From assembly GCA_023511995.1 (NCBI GenBank), contig JAIMAL010000024.1, positions 1-32,500 of the forward strand: a DNA stretch of 32,500 nucleotides, written 5' to 3'. The notes under the pieces are model-generated. The model ran no database searches, was not told the origin of the DNA, and was given only the letters and a program-made list of their open reading frames with translations. The stretch is from Burkholderiales bacterium. Lineage in GTDB: Bacteria > Pseudomonadota > Gammaproteobacteria > Burkholderiales > Thiobacteraceae. Shown piece after piece: positions 13,735 to 21,929 of this stretch (positions are counted from its first letter, which is position 1; every line of letters begins with the position of its first letter). Both the position numbers and the translations under genes were made by a program.

Positions 13735-14700
13735 TCATCCATCCTGCTTGGGGGGGTCGGTTGCCGTCTCCTCCCGGGTGAGCTCGACGAAGACGTCTTC
13801 CAGCGTCGTGTGCTCGGGGCAGAGGCGGAAAAGCCCCCAGTCGTTTTCCACGGCCAGGCGGCAAAGGGTCTCCTCCACTTCGGCGCCTGGCTTAAGCCCC
13901 AGGCGGAAAAGCCCATCGCGTTGGCGCTCCACGGCGGTGATGCCCGGCAGTTCCCGCAGGGTTTCCAGCGGCGGCGGGCGCTTGCAGCCCAGGATAAGGC
14001 CGGCGGAGGTGGCCGGGTGTTTCAGCGCCTCCACCCGGTCATGGAACACCACCCGCCCGCGGTGCAGGATCAGCACGCGGTCGCACACCGCCTCCACCTC
14101 CGGCAGGATGTGGCTTGACAGGATGACGCTGTGGCGCTGCCCCAGCTCCCGGATGAGGGCGCGCACCTCCCGCATCTGGTTGGGGTCCAGCCCCGCCGTG
14201 GGCTCATCGAGGATGATCACATCGGGCTCGTGGAGGATGGCCTGGGCGATCCCCAACCGTTGCTGGTAGCCCTTGGACAGGTGGCCGATGAGGCGGCCGC
14301 CCACTTCCATCAGGCCGCAGCGCGCCTTGGCCTGCTCCCGCGCCGGGCGCAGCTTGCGCGCCGGCAGCCGGTGCAGCCGGGCGCAGAAATCCAGATATTC
14401 GTCCACCGTGAGCTCCCGGTAGAGGGGCGGGATCTCCGGCGCATAGCCGAGATGCGCCTTCGCCCGGCGGGGGCTGTCCAGAAGATCGATGCCGGCAATG
14501 CGCACTTCCCCGCTGCTCGGGGCGAGATGCCCGGTGAGCATGCGCAGGGTCGTGGACTTCCCCGCACCATTGGGGCCCAACAATCCCAGCACCTCTCCCT
14601 GGTGGAGTTCGATATCGAGGGGCCCAACCGAAAGGTGGGCGCCATAGTGGCGGGTGAGGCCATGGGCGGCGACGGTGGGCGTGGACTCGGACAGGGACAT
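13735..14700 (-). CDS. ABC exporter ATP-binding protein (GldA-like)
   Basis: A 321-residue cytoplasmic ATPase energising the exporter. Visible motifs are Walker A GPNGAGKST (42-50), the signature LSKGYQQR (141-148), Walker B VIILDE (161-166) with D-loop AGLD, and the switch His197 in SSH. LSKGY in place of LSGGQ is usual for the GldA/NatA group. The extra 80-90 C-terminal residues after the nucleotide-binding domain are also usual for that group. It is the first gene of a minus-strand trio and diverges from the TPR lipoprotein gene across 156 bp containing a plausible promoter. Confidence 0.92.
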   Translation of the reverse strand: MSLSESTPTVAAHGLTRHYGAHLSVGPLDIELHQGEVLGLLGPNGAGKSTTLRMLTGHLAPSSGEVRIAGIDLLDSPRRAKAHLGYAPEIPPLYRELTVDEYLDFCARLHRLPARKLRPAREQAKARCGLMEVGGRLIGHLSKGYQQRLGIAQAILHEPDVIILDEPTAGLDPNQMREVRALIRELGQRHSVILSSHILPEVEAVCDRVLILHRGRVVFHDRVEALKHPATSAGLILGCKRPPPLETLRELPGITAVERQRDGLFRLGLKPGAEVEETLCRLAVENDWGLFRLCPEHTTLEDVFVELTREETATDPPKQDG

Positions 14701-14737
14701 GGGTTTGCTGCTAGGATAGGCGGTCTTGAAGGGGCGG

Positions 14738-14767
14738 AATATACCGGATTCCGGCCGGCCTCAACAA
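14738..14767 (-). promoter_or_regulatory. Probable sigma70 promoter of the GldA/F/G-like operon
   Basis: On the minus strand TTGTTG (14762-14767) and TATATT (14738-14743) are separated by 18 bp and point towards the ATPase start at 14700. The surrounding sequence is strongly GC-rich, so the TATATT box stands out. This is a match by eye only. Confidence 0.45.
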
Positions 14768-14856
14768 AACCTCCGGGGAAACCTTTGCAGAACTCCGTCG
14801 GCGGTGGCCGCTCCAAGGGCAGTCATTCGCCGCGGAAAACCGAAGCGTCAGTATCC

Positions 14857-16608
14857 ATGAAACCGACCTCCCTCCTGTGCGCCACGACCCTCGCCGGTGT
14901 GTTCCTTGCGCTTGCCGGCTGTGCCGGTCCCGCCGTCAGGCCGGCAGCCGCGCCGCAGCCGGCGAAACAGGCGGAAACCCCGCCTGCCCCTGAACCGGCG
15001 CGGCCCACGCCACCCGCCCAGACGCTCACCCAGGAGCTCCTCTACGAAACCCTGCTGGCGGAGATCGCGCTCCAGCGGGGGGAAGCGGCCCTGGCCACCC
15101 GGGCCTACCTCGACCTCTTGGAGCGCACGCAGGATTACCGCGTCGCCGAGCGGGCGACCCAGGTGGCGCTGCAAAGCCGGCTGCCGGCGGAGGCCCTCGC
15201 CGCCGCCCAGCGCTGGCTGGCTTTGGAACCCGATTCCATCGCCGCGCGGCAGACGGTGGCGGCCATTCTCGTCACCCAGGGGCGACTGGCCGAGGCGCGT
15301 GTCCACCTCACACGGCTTCTGGCGGCGGAGGGCGTCCATCTGGGCCAGGGGTTCATGCACCTCAACAACCTGCTCGCCCGGCATGGCAACAAGGAGGAGG
15401 TCCTGGCGCTGGTGGAGGAGCTCGCCCAACCCTATCCCCAGGTGCCGGAGGCACATTTCGCCGTCGCCCGCGCGGCCTTCGCCGCGGGCAAAGGGGAACG
15501 GGCCCTGGCCGCCCTCGATGCCGCCCTGCGCCTGCGCCCGGACTGGGAAGGGGCGGCACAATTCAAGGCGCAGCTTCTGGAGGCACGCTCTGCCGATGAG
15601 GCCGCCGCCTTCTTCCGCGACTATCTTGCGCGTCAGCCCAAGGCCAGGGAGATGCGTCTCGCCTATGCGCGGTTCCTCGTGCGCCAGAAGCAATACGGGC
15701 TTGCGCGCGCCGAGTTCCAGAAGCTGGTGGAGGATTTCCCCGGCAATGCCGAAGTGCCCTTCGCCGTCGGCCTGCTGTCGCTGCAGATGGGCGAGCTCAA
15801 GGTGGCCGAGCAATACCTGAAGGATGCCTTGGCGGCGGGCTTCCGGGACGAGGACACGGTACGCTATTACCTCGGCCAGATCGCCGAGGAGGACAAACGC
15901 TTCGAGGAGGCGCGGCAGTGGTACCTGCAGGTGGGCGGTGAGCAGGCCTTCAATGCCCGCCTGCGTCACGCCGTGGTGCTGGCCAAGGAAGGGCGCATCG
16001 ACGAGGCGCGCGCCCACCTTGCGCGCCTGACTCCAGAAAACAACCAGCAGCGGGTGCAGATCTGGCAGACGGAGGCGCAGATCCTGCGCGATGCCCGGCG
16101 CTATCGGGAGGCCTTCGATGTGCTCACCCGCGCCCTGGAGAAGCTCCCCAACCATCCGGATCTGCTCTACGACCAGGCCATGGCGGCGGAAAAAATCGAC
16201 CGCCTCGACGTGCTGGAAGCAAGCCTGCGCAAACTCATCCAGATCAAACCCGATCATGCCCATGCCTATAACGCCCTGGGCTATACCTTTGCCGATCGGG
16301 GCATCCGCCTGCCTGAAGCGCGCAAGCTTCTGGAACAGGCCCTGGCGCTGGCACCGGAAGACCCATTCATCCTCGACAGCATGGGTTGGCTCCACTACCG
16401 CCTGCGGGAGTACGACAAGGCCATCGACTACCTGCGGCGGGCGCTGACCCTGCGGGCGGATGCGGAAATCGCCGCCCATCTGGGGGAGGTGCTCTGGGTA
16501 AGTGGCAGACGGGAGGAGGCGGAACGGGTCTGGGCGGAAGCCGTCCGCACCAGCCCCGCCAACGAAACCCTCACCGAAACGATGCGCCGGCTAAAAGGGG
16601 CACCCTGA
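14857..16608 (+). CDS. Tetratricopeptide-repeat lipoprotein
   Basis: A 583-residue protein with a lipoprotein signal peptide: a charged start, a hydrophobic core and lipobox LAGC with Cys22, so it should be anchored in the outer membrane. A Pro/Ala-rich linker (about 25-60) is followed by many TPR units, for example GYTFADRGIRLPEARKLLEQ and GWLHYRLREYDKAIDYLRRA near the C-terminus. TPR lipoproteins of this kind stand just ahead of lolB in many betaproteobacteria; a partner-binding or scaffold role is likely but unproven. ATG 14857 is preferred over earlier in-frame starts because it places the signal peptide at the N-terminus. There is no good ribosome-binding site. lolB follows after 3 bp. 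Confidence 0.88.
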   Translation: MKPTSLLCATTLAGVFLALAGCAGPAVRPAAAPQPAKQAETPPAPEPARPTPPAQTLTQELLYETLLAEIALQRGEAALATRAYLDLLERTQDYRVAERATQVALQSRLPAEALAAAQRWLALEPDSIAARQTVAAILVTQGRLAEARVHLTRLLAAEGVHLGQGFMHLNNLLARHGNKEEVLALVEELAQPYPQVPEAHFAVARAAFAAGKGERALAALDAALRLRPDWEGAAQFKAQLLEARSADEAAAFFRDYLARQPKAREMRLAYARFLVRQKQYGLARAEFQKLVEDFPGNAEVPFAVGLLSLQMGELKVAEQYLKDALAAGFRDEDTVRYYLGQIAEEDKRFEEARQWYLQVGGEQAFNARLRHAVVLAKEGRIDEARAHLARLTPENNQQRVQIWQTEAQILRDARRYREAFDVLTRALEKLPNHPDLLYDQAMAAEKIDRLDVLEASLRKLIQIKPDHAHAYNALGYTFADRGIRLPEARKLLEQALALAPEDPFILDSMGWLHYRLREYDKAIDYLRRALTLRADAEIAAHLGEVLWVSGRREEAERVWAEAVRTSPANETLTETMRRLKGAP

Positions 16609-16611
16609 GGC

Positions 16612-17169
16612 GTGAGCCCAACCCGCCTGGCCCTGCTTTGTCTCCTCGTTTTGCTGGCCGGCTGCGCGGCGATGCCCCCGCTCCCCGAGCGTGGGCCGGC
16701 GTTGGGGGAAGCTTTCCACCTCCTGGGGCGGGTGAGTGTGCGCCAGGGGGAGGAGGCCTTTTCCGGCACCCTCGACTGGTGGCACCGGCCGGCGGGCGAT
16801 GAGGTGGAAATCCTCGGGCCCCTGGGCCAGGGGGTGGCGCGTCTTGTGCGCACCCCTCAAGGGGCAAGCCTCACCACCGCCCGCGGCGAAGTGCACACGG
16901 CTTTGGACGTGGAGGAACTCACCGCCCGCCTTCTGGGCTGGCGGCTTCCCCTGGCGGCGCTTGCCCACTGGGTGCAGGGGCGCCCGGCACCGGGGCCGGT
17001 GGAGGAAATGGAATATACGGCGGATGGGCGCCTGGCGCGGCTGGTACAGGAAGGCTGGCGCATCGAATATGGTGCCTGGCGCGAGGCCCCAGGGCTTGCC
17101 CTGCCGGGGCGGCTCGATGTGGAAGGCCGCGATCTGCGACTGAGGCTCGTGGTGGATGCCTGGCAATGA
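16612..17169 (+). CDS. lolB: Outer-membrane lipoprotein receptor LolB
   Basis: LolB is itself a lipoprotein. It accepts lipoproteins from the periplasmic carrier LolA and inserts them into the outer membrane. The 185-residue product has a signal peptide with lipobox LAGC (Cys18) and the LolB pattern of beta-strand segments: FHLLGRVSVRQGEEAFSGTL, then GPLGQGVARL, then LGWRLPLAALAHWVQGRP. It starts with GTG 16612, shortly after CTGAGG, 3 bp behind the TPR gene, and overlaps ispE by 4 bp (ATGA). The order lolB-ispE-tRNA-prs is typical of beta- and gammaproteobacteria. Confidence 0.93.
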   Translation: MSPTRLALLCLLVLLAGCAAMPPLPERGPALGEAFHLLGRVSVRQGEEAFSGTLDWWHRPAGDEVEILGPLGQGVARLVRTPQGASLTTARGEVHTALDVEELTARLLGWRLPLAALAHWVQGRPAPGPVEEMEYTADGRLARLVQEGWRIEYGAWREAPGLALPGRLDVEGRDLRLRLVVDAWQ

Positions 17170-18014
17170 GTGAAGACTGGCTGAGCTTTCCCGCGCCGGC
17201 CAAGCTCAACCTCTTCCTCCACGTGGTGGGGCGCCGCGCCGATGGCTACCATCTTTTGCAGACGGTCTTCCACTTCATTGACCGCGCCGACACCGTGCAC
17301 CTGCGCCTGCGGCAGGACAAGGCCATCCTCCGCCTTGCCGGGCCCGCCGACCTCCCGCCGGAAGACGACCTCACGGTGCGGGCGGCAAGGCTCCTTCAGG
17401 AGGCGGCACAAATCCGGCGCGGGGTGGAGATTCGCCTCACCAAGCGGCTGCCTTTGGGGGGCGGCCTGGGTGGAGGGAGCTCCGATGCCGCCACCGTCCT
17501 CCTTGCCTTGAACCGCCTCTGGGGCCTTGACTGGCCCCGCGCCCGCCTGATGGAACTGGGCCTCAAACTCGGGGCGGACGTGCCCGTCTTCGTCCAGGGG
17601 GAAAACGCCTTCGCGCAAGGGGTGGGCGAGGTGATCACCCCCATCGCGCTGCCCCCGACCTGGTATGTGGTCCTGGTTCCCCCGGTGGCGGTGTCCACCG
17701 CGGAGATCTTCGCCGACCCGGAATTGACACGCAACACGCTTCCCCTCAAAATAACGGCCTTTTCCGCCGGCCGTATCGCGCGCGAGACGCGCAATGATCT
17801 GCAGCCGGTGGTAATGCGTCGCTATCCCGTCGTGGCCCGTCATCTGCAATGGCTGGCGGCGTTCGGGGAGGCGAGGATGACCGGCTCCGGCGCCTGCGTG
17901 TTCGCTGGCTTCGGGTCGGAGCAGGAAGCGCGCGCCGTGCTGGCGCGCAAGCCTGCGGACATGCAGGGTTTCGTTGCGCAGGGTTTGCCCCATCATCCCC
18001 TGCGCGACCTGTAG
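17166..18014 (+). CDS. ispE: 4-diphosphocytidyl-2-C-methyl-D-erythritol kinase IspE
   Basis: IspE phosphorylates CDP-methylerythritol with ATP in the MEP pathway to isoprenoids. The 282-residue protein has the substrate-binding start PAKLNLFLHVVGRRADGYH with Lys13, the GHMP kinase ATP loop PLGGGLGGGSSDAA (96-109), the catalytic Asp in GADVPVF (about 139) and the C-terminal motif MTGSGACVF. ATG 17166 overlaps the lolB stop, indicating translational coupling. The gene ends 47 bp before tRNA-Gln and the two may be co-transcribed. Confidence 0.97.
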   Translation: MSEDWLSFPAPAKLNLFLHVVGRRADGYHLLQTVFHFIDRADTVHLRLRQDKAILRLAGPADLPPEDDLTVRAARLLQEAAQIRRGVEIRLTKRLPLGGGLGGGSSDAATVLLALNRLWGLDWPRARLMELGLKLGADVPVFVQGENAFAQGVGEVITPIALPPTWYVVLVPPVAVSTAEIFADPELTRNTLPLKITAFSAGRIARETRNDLQPVVMRRYPVVARHLQWLAAFGEARMTGSGACVFAGFGSEQEARAVLARKPADMQGFVAQGLPHHPLRDL

Positions 18015-18061
18015 GCCCCTGCCGCCCTCGATGGCGGCGCGCCTGCAGGTGGGGGCAACCC

Positions 18062-18136
18062 TGGGGAGTCGCCAAGTGGTAAGGCACCGGATTTTGATTC
18101 CGGCATGCGTAGGTTCGATCCCTACCTCCCCAGCCA
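18062..18136 (+). tRNA. tRNA-Gln (anticodon UUG)
   Basis: A full cloverleaf with acceptor stem TGGGGAG/CTCCCCA, a D-arm with AAGTGGTAAGGC, anticodon stem CCGGA/TCCGG, and anticodon TTG at 18094-18096. The T-arm is TAGGTTCGATCCCTA and CCA is encoded at the 3' end. Placement between ispE and prs is conserved in betaproteobacteria. Confidence 0.97.
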
Positions 18137-18177
18137 ACTCGGTAGACGGGCGGCCGAAAACGCCGCACCGTAAGCGG

Positions 18178-18206
18178 AAAGCGTGTAGTCAATACACGCT
18201 TTTTTT
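18178..18206 (+). terminator. Intrinsic terminator after tRNA-Gln
   Basis: AAAGCGTGTA (18178-18187) pairs with TACACGCTTT (18193-18202) around a 5-base loop, and a run of seven T follows from 18200. It should end or reduce transcription from ispE and tRNA-Gln. It stands only about 22 bp ahead of the prs start. Confidence 0.85.
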
Positions 18207-18227
18207 CGTTGGGCGAAGGGGCAAGAC

Positions 18228-19178
18228 GTGGCACACGGCAACATGATGGTCTTCACCGGCAATGCGAATCCCAAGCTTGCCGAGGACGTCGTGCGCAAAC
18301 TCAACCTGCGCCTGGGGCGTGCCATCGTCGGCCGTTTCAGCGACGGCGAGGTGATGGTGGAGATTCTGGAAAACGTGCGCGGCAAGGACGTGTTCGTTTT
18401 GCAGTCCACCTGCTCCCCCACCAACGACAACTTGATGGAAGTCCTGGTCATGGTGGATGCGCTCAAGCGGGCTTCCGCCGGCCGTATCACCGCGGCCATT
18501 CCCTATTTCGGCTATGCGCGGCAGGACCGCCGGCCGCGTTCGGCGCGGGTGCCCATCACGGCGAAACTGGTGGCGAACATGCTCACCGTCGCTGGCGTCA
18601 ACCGGGTGCTGACCATGGACCTGCATTCGGACCAGATCCAGGGCTTTTTCGACATCCCCGTGGACAACGTCTATGCCTCGCCCATCCTGCTCGGGGATGT
18701 GTGGAAACAGAATTACGAAAACCTCATCGTGGTCTCCCCCGATGTGGGGGGCGTGGTGCGGGCGCGGGCGCTGGCCAAACGCCTGGAGGCCGATCTGGCC
18801 ATCATCGACAAACGGCGTCCGAAGCCCAACGTCGCCAAGGTGATGCACATCATCGGCGAGGTGAAAGACCGCACCTGCGTGCTGATGGATGACTTGGTGG
18901 ACACCGCCAACACCCTTTGTGAGGCGGCGGCGGCCCTCAAGGAACACGGTGCGGCGCGGGTGGTGGCCTACTGCACCCATGCCGTGCTGTCGGGCAATGC
19001 GGTGAACCGCATCGCCAATTCCGCCCTCGACGAGCTGGTGGTGACCGACACCATCCCCCTGCGGGACGATGCGCGGGCCTGTGGTCGCATCCGTCAGCTT
19101 TCGGTGGCGGAGCTGCTGGCGGAGACCATGCAGCGCATCAGCAACGAGGATTCGGTCTCCTCCCTTTTCGTGGAGTGA
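18228..19178 (+). CDS. prs: Ribose-phosphate pyrophosphokinase
   Basis: Prs makes PRPP from ribose 5-phosphate and ATP for nucleotide, histidine and tryptophan synthesis. The 316-residue length is standard for class I enzymes. Signatures are the N-terminal [13 protein letters not shown], the flexible-loop region [18 protein letters not shown] (97-114), [11 protein letters not shown] with His133, and the PRPP-binding loop [10 protein letters not shown] (218-227). GTG 18228 is chosen because GAAGGGG lies just upstream and the resulting N-terminus fits the family; ATG 18243 would shorten it by five residues. The terminator just upstream leaves little room for a promoter. Confidence 0.96.
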   Translation: MAHGNMMVFTGNANPKLAEDVVRKLNLRLGRAIVGRFSDGEVMVEILENVRGKDVFVLQSTCSPTNDNLMEVLVMVDALKRASAGRITAAIPYFGYARQDRRPRSARVPITAKLVANMLTVAGVNRVLTMDLHSDQIQGFFDIPVDNVYASPILLGDVWKQNYENLIVVSPDVGGVVRARALAKRLEADLAIIDKRRPKPNVAKVMHIIGEVKDRTCVLMDDLVDTANTLCEAAAALKEHGAARVVAYCTHAVLSGNAVNRIANSALDELVVTDTIPLRDDARACGRIRQLSVAELLAETMQRISNEDSVSSLFVE

Positions 19179-19286
19179 GTTGGGGAGCAAGGCTTTTCCT
19201 CCTCCCCTCCCGTCAAAGCGGGCGGGGGTGAGGGAAGCGATCCTGGTGAAGCGGCGTTTCACGCTGCAGGGTACCCGGATCGTTCC

Positions 19287-19309
19287 GCCTGCGCCGCTTT
19301 GGCGCAGGC
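19287..19309 (+). other. Perfect hairpin in the rplY leader
   Basis: GCCTGCGCC (19287-19295) and GGCGCAGGC (19301-19309) form a perfect 9-bp stem with a 5-base loop in the 177-bp gap between prs and rplY. No T-run follows, so it is not a classical terminator. It may be a 3'-end stabiliser of prs mRNA or a leader structure of rplY. Nothing else recognisable lies in the gap apart from a GGAG ahead of rplY. Confidence 0.5.
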
Positions 19310-19355
19310 ACAACCCGTCGTCTGGTCGCGGACGACACAACCTTTGGAGTCCATC

Positions 19356-19961
19356 ATGAAATTCGAAGTCACCGCCACAGTGCGTACTGCGCAGGGCACG
19401 GGTGCGAGCCGCCGCCTGCGCCGCGCCGGCCGCGTTCCCGGCATTCTCTACGGGGCCAAGGCGCCGGCCGTCACCCTCGAGCTGGATCATGACGATCTGT
19501 ACCACATGCTGAAGCAGGAAGCCTTCCATGCCTCCATCCTGACACTGGAGGTGGACGGCAAAAAGGAGCAGGTGCTGCTGCGGGACGTGCAGATGCATCC
19601 GTGGAAGCCCCAGGTGCTGCACGTGGATTTCCAGCGCGTCGATCCCGACACGAAAATTCACATGAAAGTGCCGCTGCACTTCGTCGGTGCCGACGTGGCG
19701 CCGGGGGTCAAACTCGCCGGCGGCAACATCACCCACGTCATGAGCGAGGCGGAAGTGCTCTGCCTGCCCAAGGACCTGCCGGAATACATCGAGGTGGACC
19801 TCTCCGGCCTGCAGGCGGGCCACTCCCTGCACCTGTCGCAAATCAAGCTGCCCCCCGGCGTGGAGTTTGTGGAGCTGCGCCACGGCAACGATGCGGCGGT
19901 GGCAAGCTGTGTCGTGCCCCGTGGCGCGGCGGAGGAAACCGCCGAAGGCAGCGCGGCCTGA
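19356..19961 (+). CDS. rplY: 50S ribosomal protein L25 (long CTC/TL5 form)
   Basis: L25 binds 5S rRNA in the large ribosomal subunit. The 201-residue product has the L25 RNA-binding barrel (about 5-92: [35 protein letters not shown]). The C-terminal TL5/CTC domain (about 98-185) has [19 protein letters not shown] and [16 protein letters not shown]. This long form is normal in betaproteobacteria. ATG 19356 follows GGAG; earlier in-frame codons lie in untranslated leader. The acidic/alanine-rich tail is variable. The order prs-rplY-pth-ychF is the standard one. Confidence 0.96.
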   Translation: MKFEVTATVRTAQGTGASRRLRRAGRVPGILYGAKAPAVTLELDHDDLYHMLKQEAFHASILTLEVDGKKEQVLLRDVQMHPWKPQVLHVDFQRVDPDTKIHMKVPLHFVGADVAPGVKLAGGNITHVMSEAEVLCLPKDLPEYIEVDLSGLQAGHSLHLSQIKLPPGVEFVELRHGNDAAVASCVVPRGAAEETAEGSAA

Positions 19962-19976
19962 TTCGCCTCGCCTTGC

Positions 19977-19999
19977 GCCCGTCCCCTGAGGGGACGGGC
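19977..19999 (+). terminator. Strong hairpin between rplY and pth
   Basis: GCCCGTCCCC (19977-19986) and GGGGACGGGC (19990-19999) form a perfect 10-bp stem with a 3-base loop in the 55-bp gap. The tract after it (TCCGTCTTCCTTCC) is pyrimidine-rich but has no clean T-run. It may act as a weak terminator that lowers pth and ychF expression relative to rplY. Confidence 0.5.
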
Positions 20000-20016
20000 T
20001 CCGTCTTCCTTCCGGC

Positions 20017-20610
20017 ATGACGCCGCTGCGGCTCATCGTGGGCCTGGGCAACCCCGGCCCCGAGTATGCGCAAACCCGCCACAACGCGGGTTTCTGGCTG
20101 CTGGATGCCCTCGCCCGCCAGGTGCATGTGGAGCTCAAGCCGGAGCGCCGCTTCCATGGTCGCCTGGCGCGGGCCCGGTTAGGCGCCCATGAGGTATGGC
20201 TGCTTGCCCCCGACACCTACATGAATGCCAGCGGCCAGGCGGTGCAGGCCCTGGCGGCCTATTACCGGATCACGCCGGGGGAAATCCTGGTCGCCCACGA
20301 CGAGCTGGATCTCCCCCCCGGCACCGCGCGCCTCAAGAAGGGTGGCGGGGCCGCCGGCCACAACGGCCTCAAGGACATCATCGCCCGGCTGGGCGCGGAT
20401 TTCTGGCGCCTGCGGCTGGGTATCGGCCATCCCGGACGGCGTGAGGAAGTGGTGAACTACGTGCTCGCCCGGCCCAACCGGGAGGAGGCGGAGGCCATCG
20501 AGGCGGCCATCGTCCGTAGCCTAAACATTCTGCCCCTGGCCGTGGCCGGGGATCTTGAAACGGCCATGCACCGGCTCCATACCCGGGCGAAGGTCTCCCC
20601 CTCTGGATGA
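20017..20610 (+). CDS. pth: Peptidyl-tRNA hydrolase
   Basis: Pth frees tRNA from peptidyl-tRNA dropped by stalled ribosomes. The 197-residue protein begins with the family signature [21 protein letters not shown]. Catalytic His22 and substrate-binding Asn12, Asn70 (in TYMNASG) and Asp95 (in [11 protein letters not shown]) correspond to the known active-site residues. [15 protein letters not shown] is also present. ATG 20017 follows the hairpin by 17 bp with no strong ribosome-binding site. ychF starts 4 bp after its stop. Confidence 0.97.
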   Translation: MTPLRLIVGLGNPGPEYAQTRHNAGFWLLDALARQVHVELKPERRFHGRLARARLGAHEVWLLAPDTYMNASGQAVQALAAYYRITPGEILVAHDELDLPPGTARLKKGGGAAGHNGLKDIIARLGADFWRLRLGIGHPGRREEVVNYVLARPNREEAEAIEAAIVRSLNILPLAVAGDLETAMHRLHTRAKVSPSG

Positions 20611-20614
20611 TGAC

Positions 20615-21706
20615 ATGAGCCTGAAATGCGGAATCGTCGGACTGCCCAACGTGGGCAAGTCCACCCTCTTCAATGCCCTGACGCGGGCGGGCATCGCGGC
20701 GGAGAACTATCCCTTCTGCACCATCGAGCCCAACGTGGGTGTGGTGGAGGTGCCCGATCCGCGCCTCACCCAGCTTGCCGAGATCGTGAAGCCCCAGCGG
20801 GTGGTGCCGGCCATCGTCGAGTTCGTGGACATCGCCGGTCTGGTGGCGGGGGCGGCCAAGGGGGAGGGCCTGGGCAACCAGTTTCTGGCCAACATCCGCG
20901 AAACCGATGCCATCGTCCACGTGGTGCGCTGTTTCGATGACCCCAACGTGGTCCACGTGGCCGGGCGCGTGGACCCCATCGCCGACGTCGAGGTGATCGC
21001 CACGGAACTCGCGCTCGCTGATCTGGCCACGGTGGAGAAGGCCCACGCCCGTGAGGTGAAAAAGGCGCGGGCGGGGGACAAGGCGGCGCAAAAACTCGTC
21101 GCGGTGCTGGATCGGCTACTGCCCCATCTCAACGAGGCCCGCCCGGCGCGCAGCCTCAATCTGTCCGCCGAAGAGCAGGCCCTGCTCAAGCCTTTGTGCC
21201 TGCTCACGGTAAAACCGGCCATGTATGTGGCCAATGTGGCGGAGGACGGCTTTGTCAACAATCCGTACCTCGACAGGCTGCAGGCCCATGCGGCGGCCGA
21301 AGGGGCGCCGGTGGTGGCGCTCTGCGCCGCGCTGGAAGCGGAAATCGTCGATCTCGACGAGGCCGACAAAGCCGAATTCCTGGCTGCCATGGGCGTGACC
21401 GAGCCGGGGCTCAACCGCCTCATCCGTGCCGCCTATGATCTTTTGGGCCTGCAGACCTATTTCACCGCCGGGGTCAAGGAGGTGCGGGCCTGGACCATCC
21501 GCAAGGGGGCCACGGCGCCGGAGGCGGCGGGCGTCATCCACTCCGATTTCGAGCGGGGGTTCATCCGCGCCCAGACCATCGCCTTCGAGGATTTCATCGC
21601 CTATGGCGGCGAGCAGGGGGCGCGGGAGGCGGGCAGGATGCGCGCCGAGGGGCGGGATTACGTGGTCCAGGATGGGGACGTGATGAACTTCCTCTTCAAC
21701 GTGTGA
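20615..21706 (+). CDS. ychF: Redox-regulated ATPase/GTPase YchF
   Basis: YchF is an OBG-family P-loop protein that prefers ATP and associates with ribosomes. The 363-residue length is standard. G1 GLPNVGKST is at 9-17, the switch region is [20 protein letters not shown], and the C-terminal TGS domain (about 280-363) contains [20 protein letters not shown] and ends [12 protein letters not shown] 20615 is the family start; an earlier in-frame start would extend into pth. It is co-transcribed with pth. Confidence 0.97.
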   Translation: MSLKCGIVGLPNVGKSTLFNALTRAGIAAENYPFCTIEPNVGVVEVPDPRLTQLAEIVKPQRVVPAIVEFVDIAGLVAGAAKGEGLGNQFLANIRETDAIVHVVRCFDDPNVVHVAGRVDPIADVEVIATELALADLATVEKAHAREVKKARAGDKAAQKLVAVLDRLLPHLNEARPARSLNLSAEEQALLKPLCLLTVKPAMYVANVAEDGFVNNPYLDRLQAHAAAEGAPVVALCAALEAEIVDLDEADKAEFLAAMGVTEPGLNRLIRAAYDLLGLQTYFTAGVKEVRAWTIRKGATAPEAAGVIHSDFERGFIRAQTIAFEDFIAYGGEQGAREAGRMRAEGRDYVVQDGDVMNFLFNV

Positions 21707-21722
21707 GGGCCTGGCCGTTTCC

Positions 21723-21751
21723 TTGACGGAGCCTGGGTGAAACCGGATAAT
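21723..21751 (+). promoter_or_regulatory. Sigma70 promoter of tRNA-Met
   Basis: TTGACG (21723-21728), a 17-bp spacer and GATAAT (21746-21751) give a near-consensus promoter. Transcription should start near 21758, about 24 bases ahead of the mature tRNA 5' end. miaB downstream may be read from the same promoter. Confidence 0.75.
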
Positions 21752-21781
21752 TCAGGCCCCTGTAGTCCGAACGGACATTCT

Positions 21782-21858
21782 GGTGATATAGCTCAGCTGG
21801 TCAGAGCACAGCACTCATAATGCTGGGGTCGGTGGTTCAAGTCCACCTATCACCACCA
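21782..21858 (+). tRNA. tRNA-Met (elongator, anticodon CAU)
   Basis: Acceptor stem GGTGATA/TATCACC with encoded ACCA end, D-arm AGCTCAGCTGGTCAGAGC, anticodon stem CAGCA/TGCTG with CAT at 21816-21818, and T-arm GGTGGTTCAAGTCCACC. The paired first acceptor base and the resemblance of the D and anticodon arms to E. coli elongator tRNA-Met exclude the initiator. Confidence 0.96.
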
Positions 21859-21929
21859 GATTCTCCTGCGGTTGCTTGTTTGCGGCCGGAACGTTTTCCC
21901 CATCGCGTAAGTCATCCCCTTCCCCCGTC

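Noticed and set aside
14131-14856. Long upstream extension of the TPR lipoprotein frame
   Set aside because: It runs antisense through the ABC ATPase gene and would bury the lipoprotein signal peptide; the start at 14857 is clearly better.
18062-18136. tRNA-Gln as an integration site
   Set aside because: The genes on both sides are conserved housekeeping genes, and no integrase or repeated tRNA 3' end was seen.
18189-20216. 675-codon open frame opposite prs, rplY and part of pth
   Set aside because: It spans three well-identified genes and a terminator on the other strand; no motif supports it.
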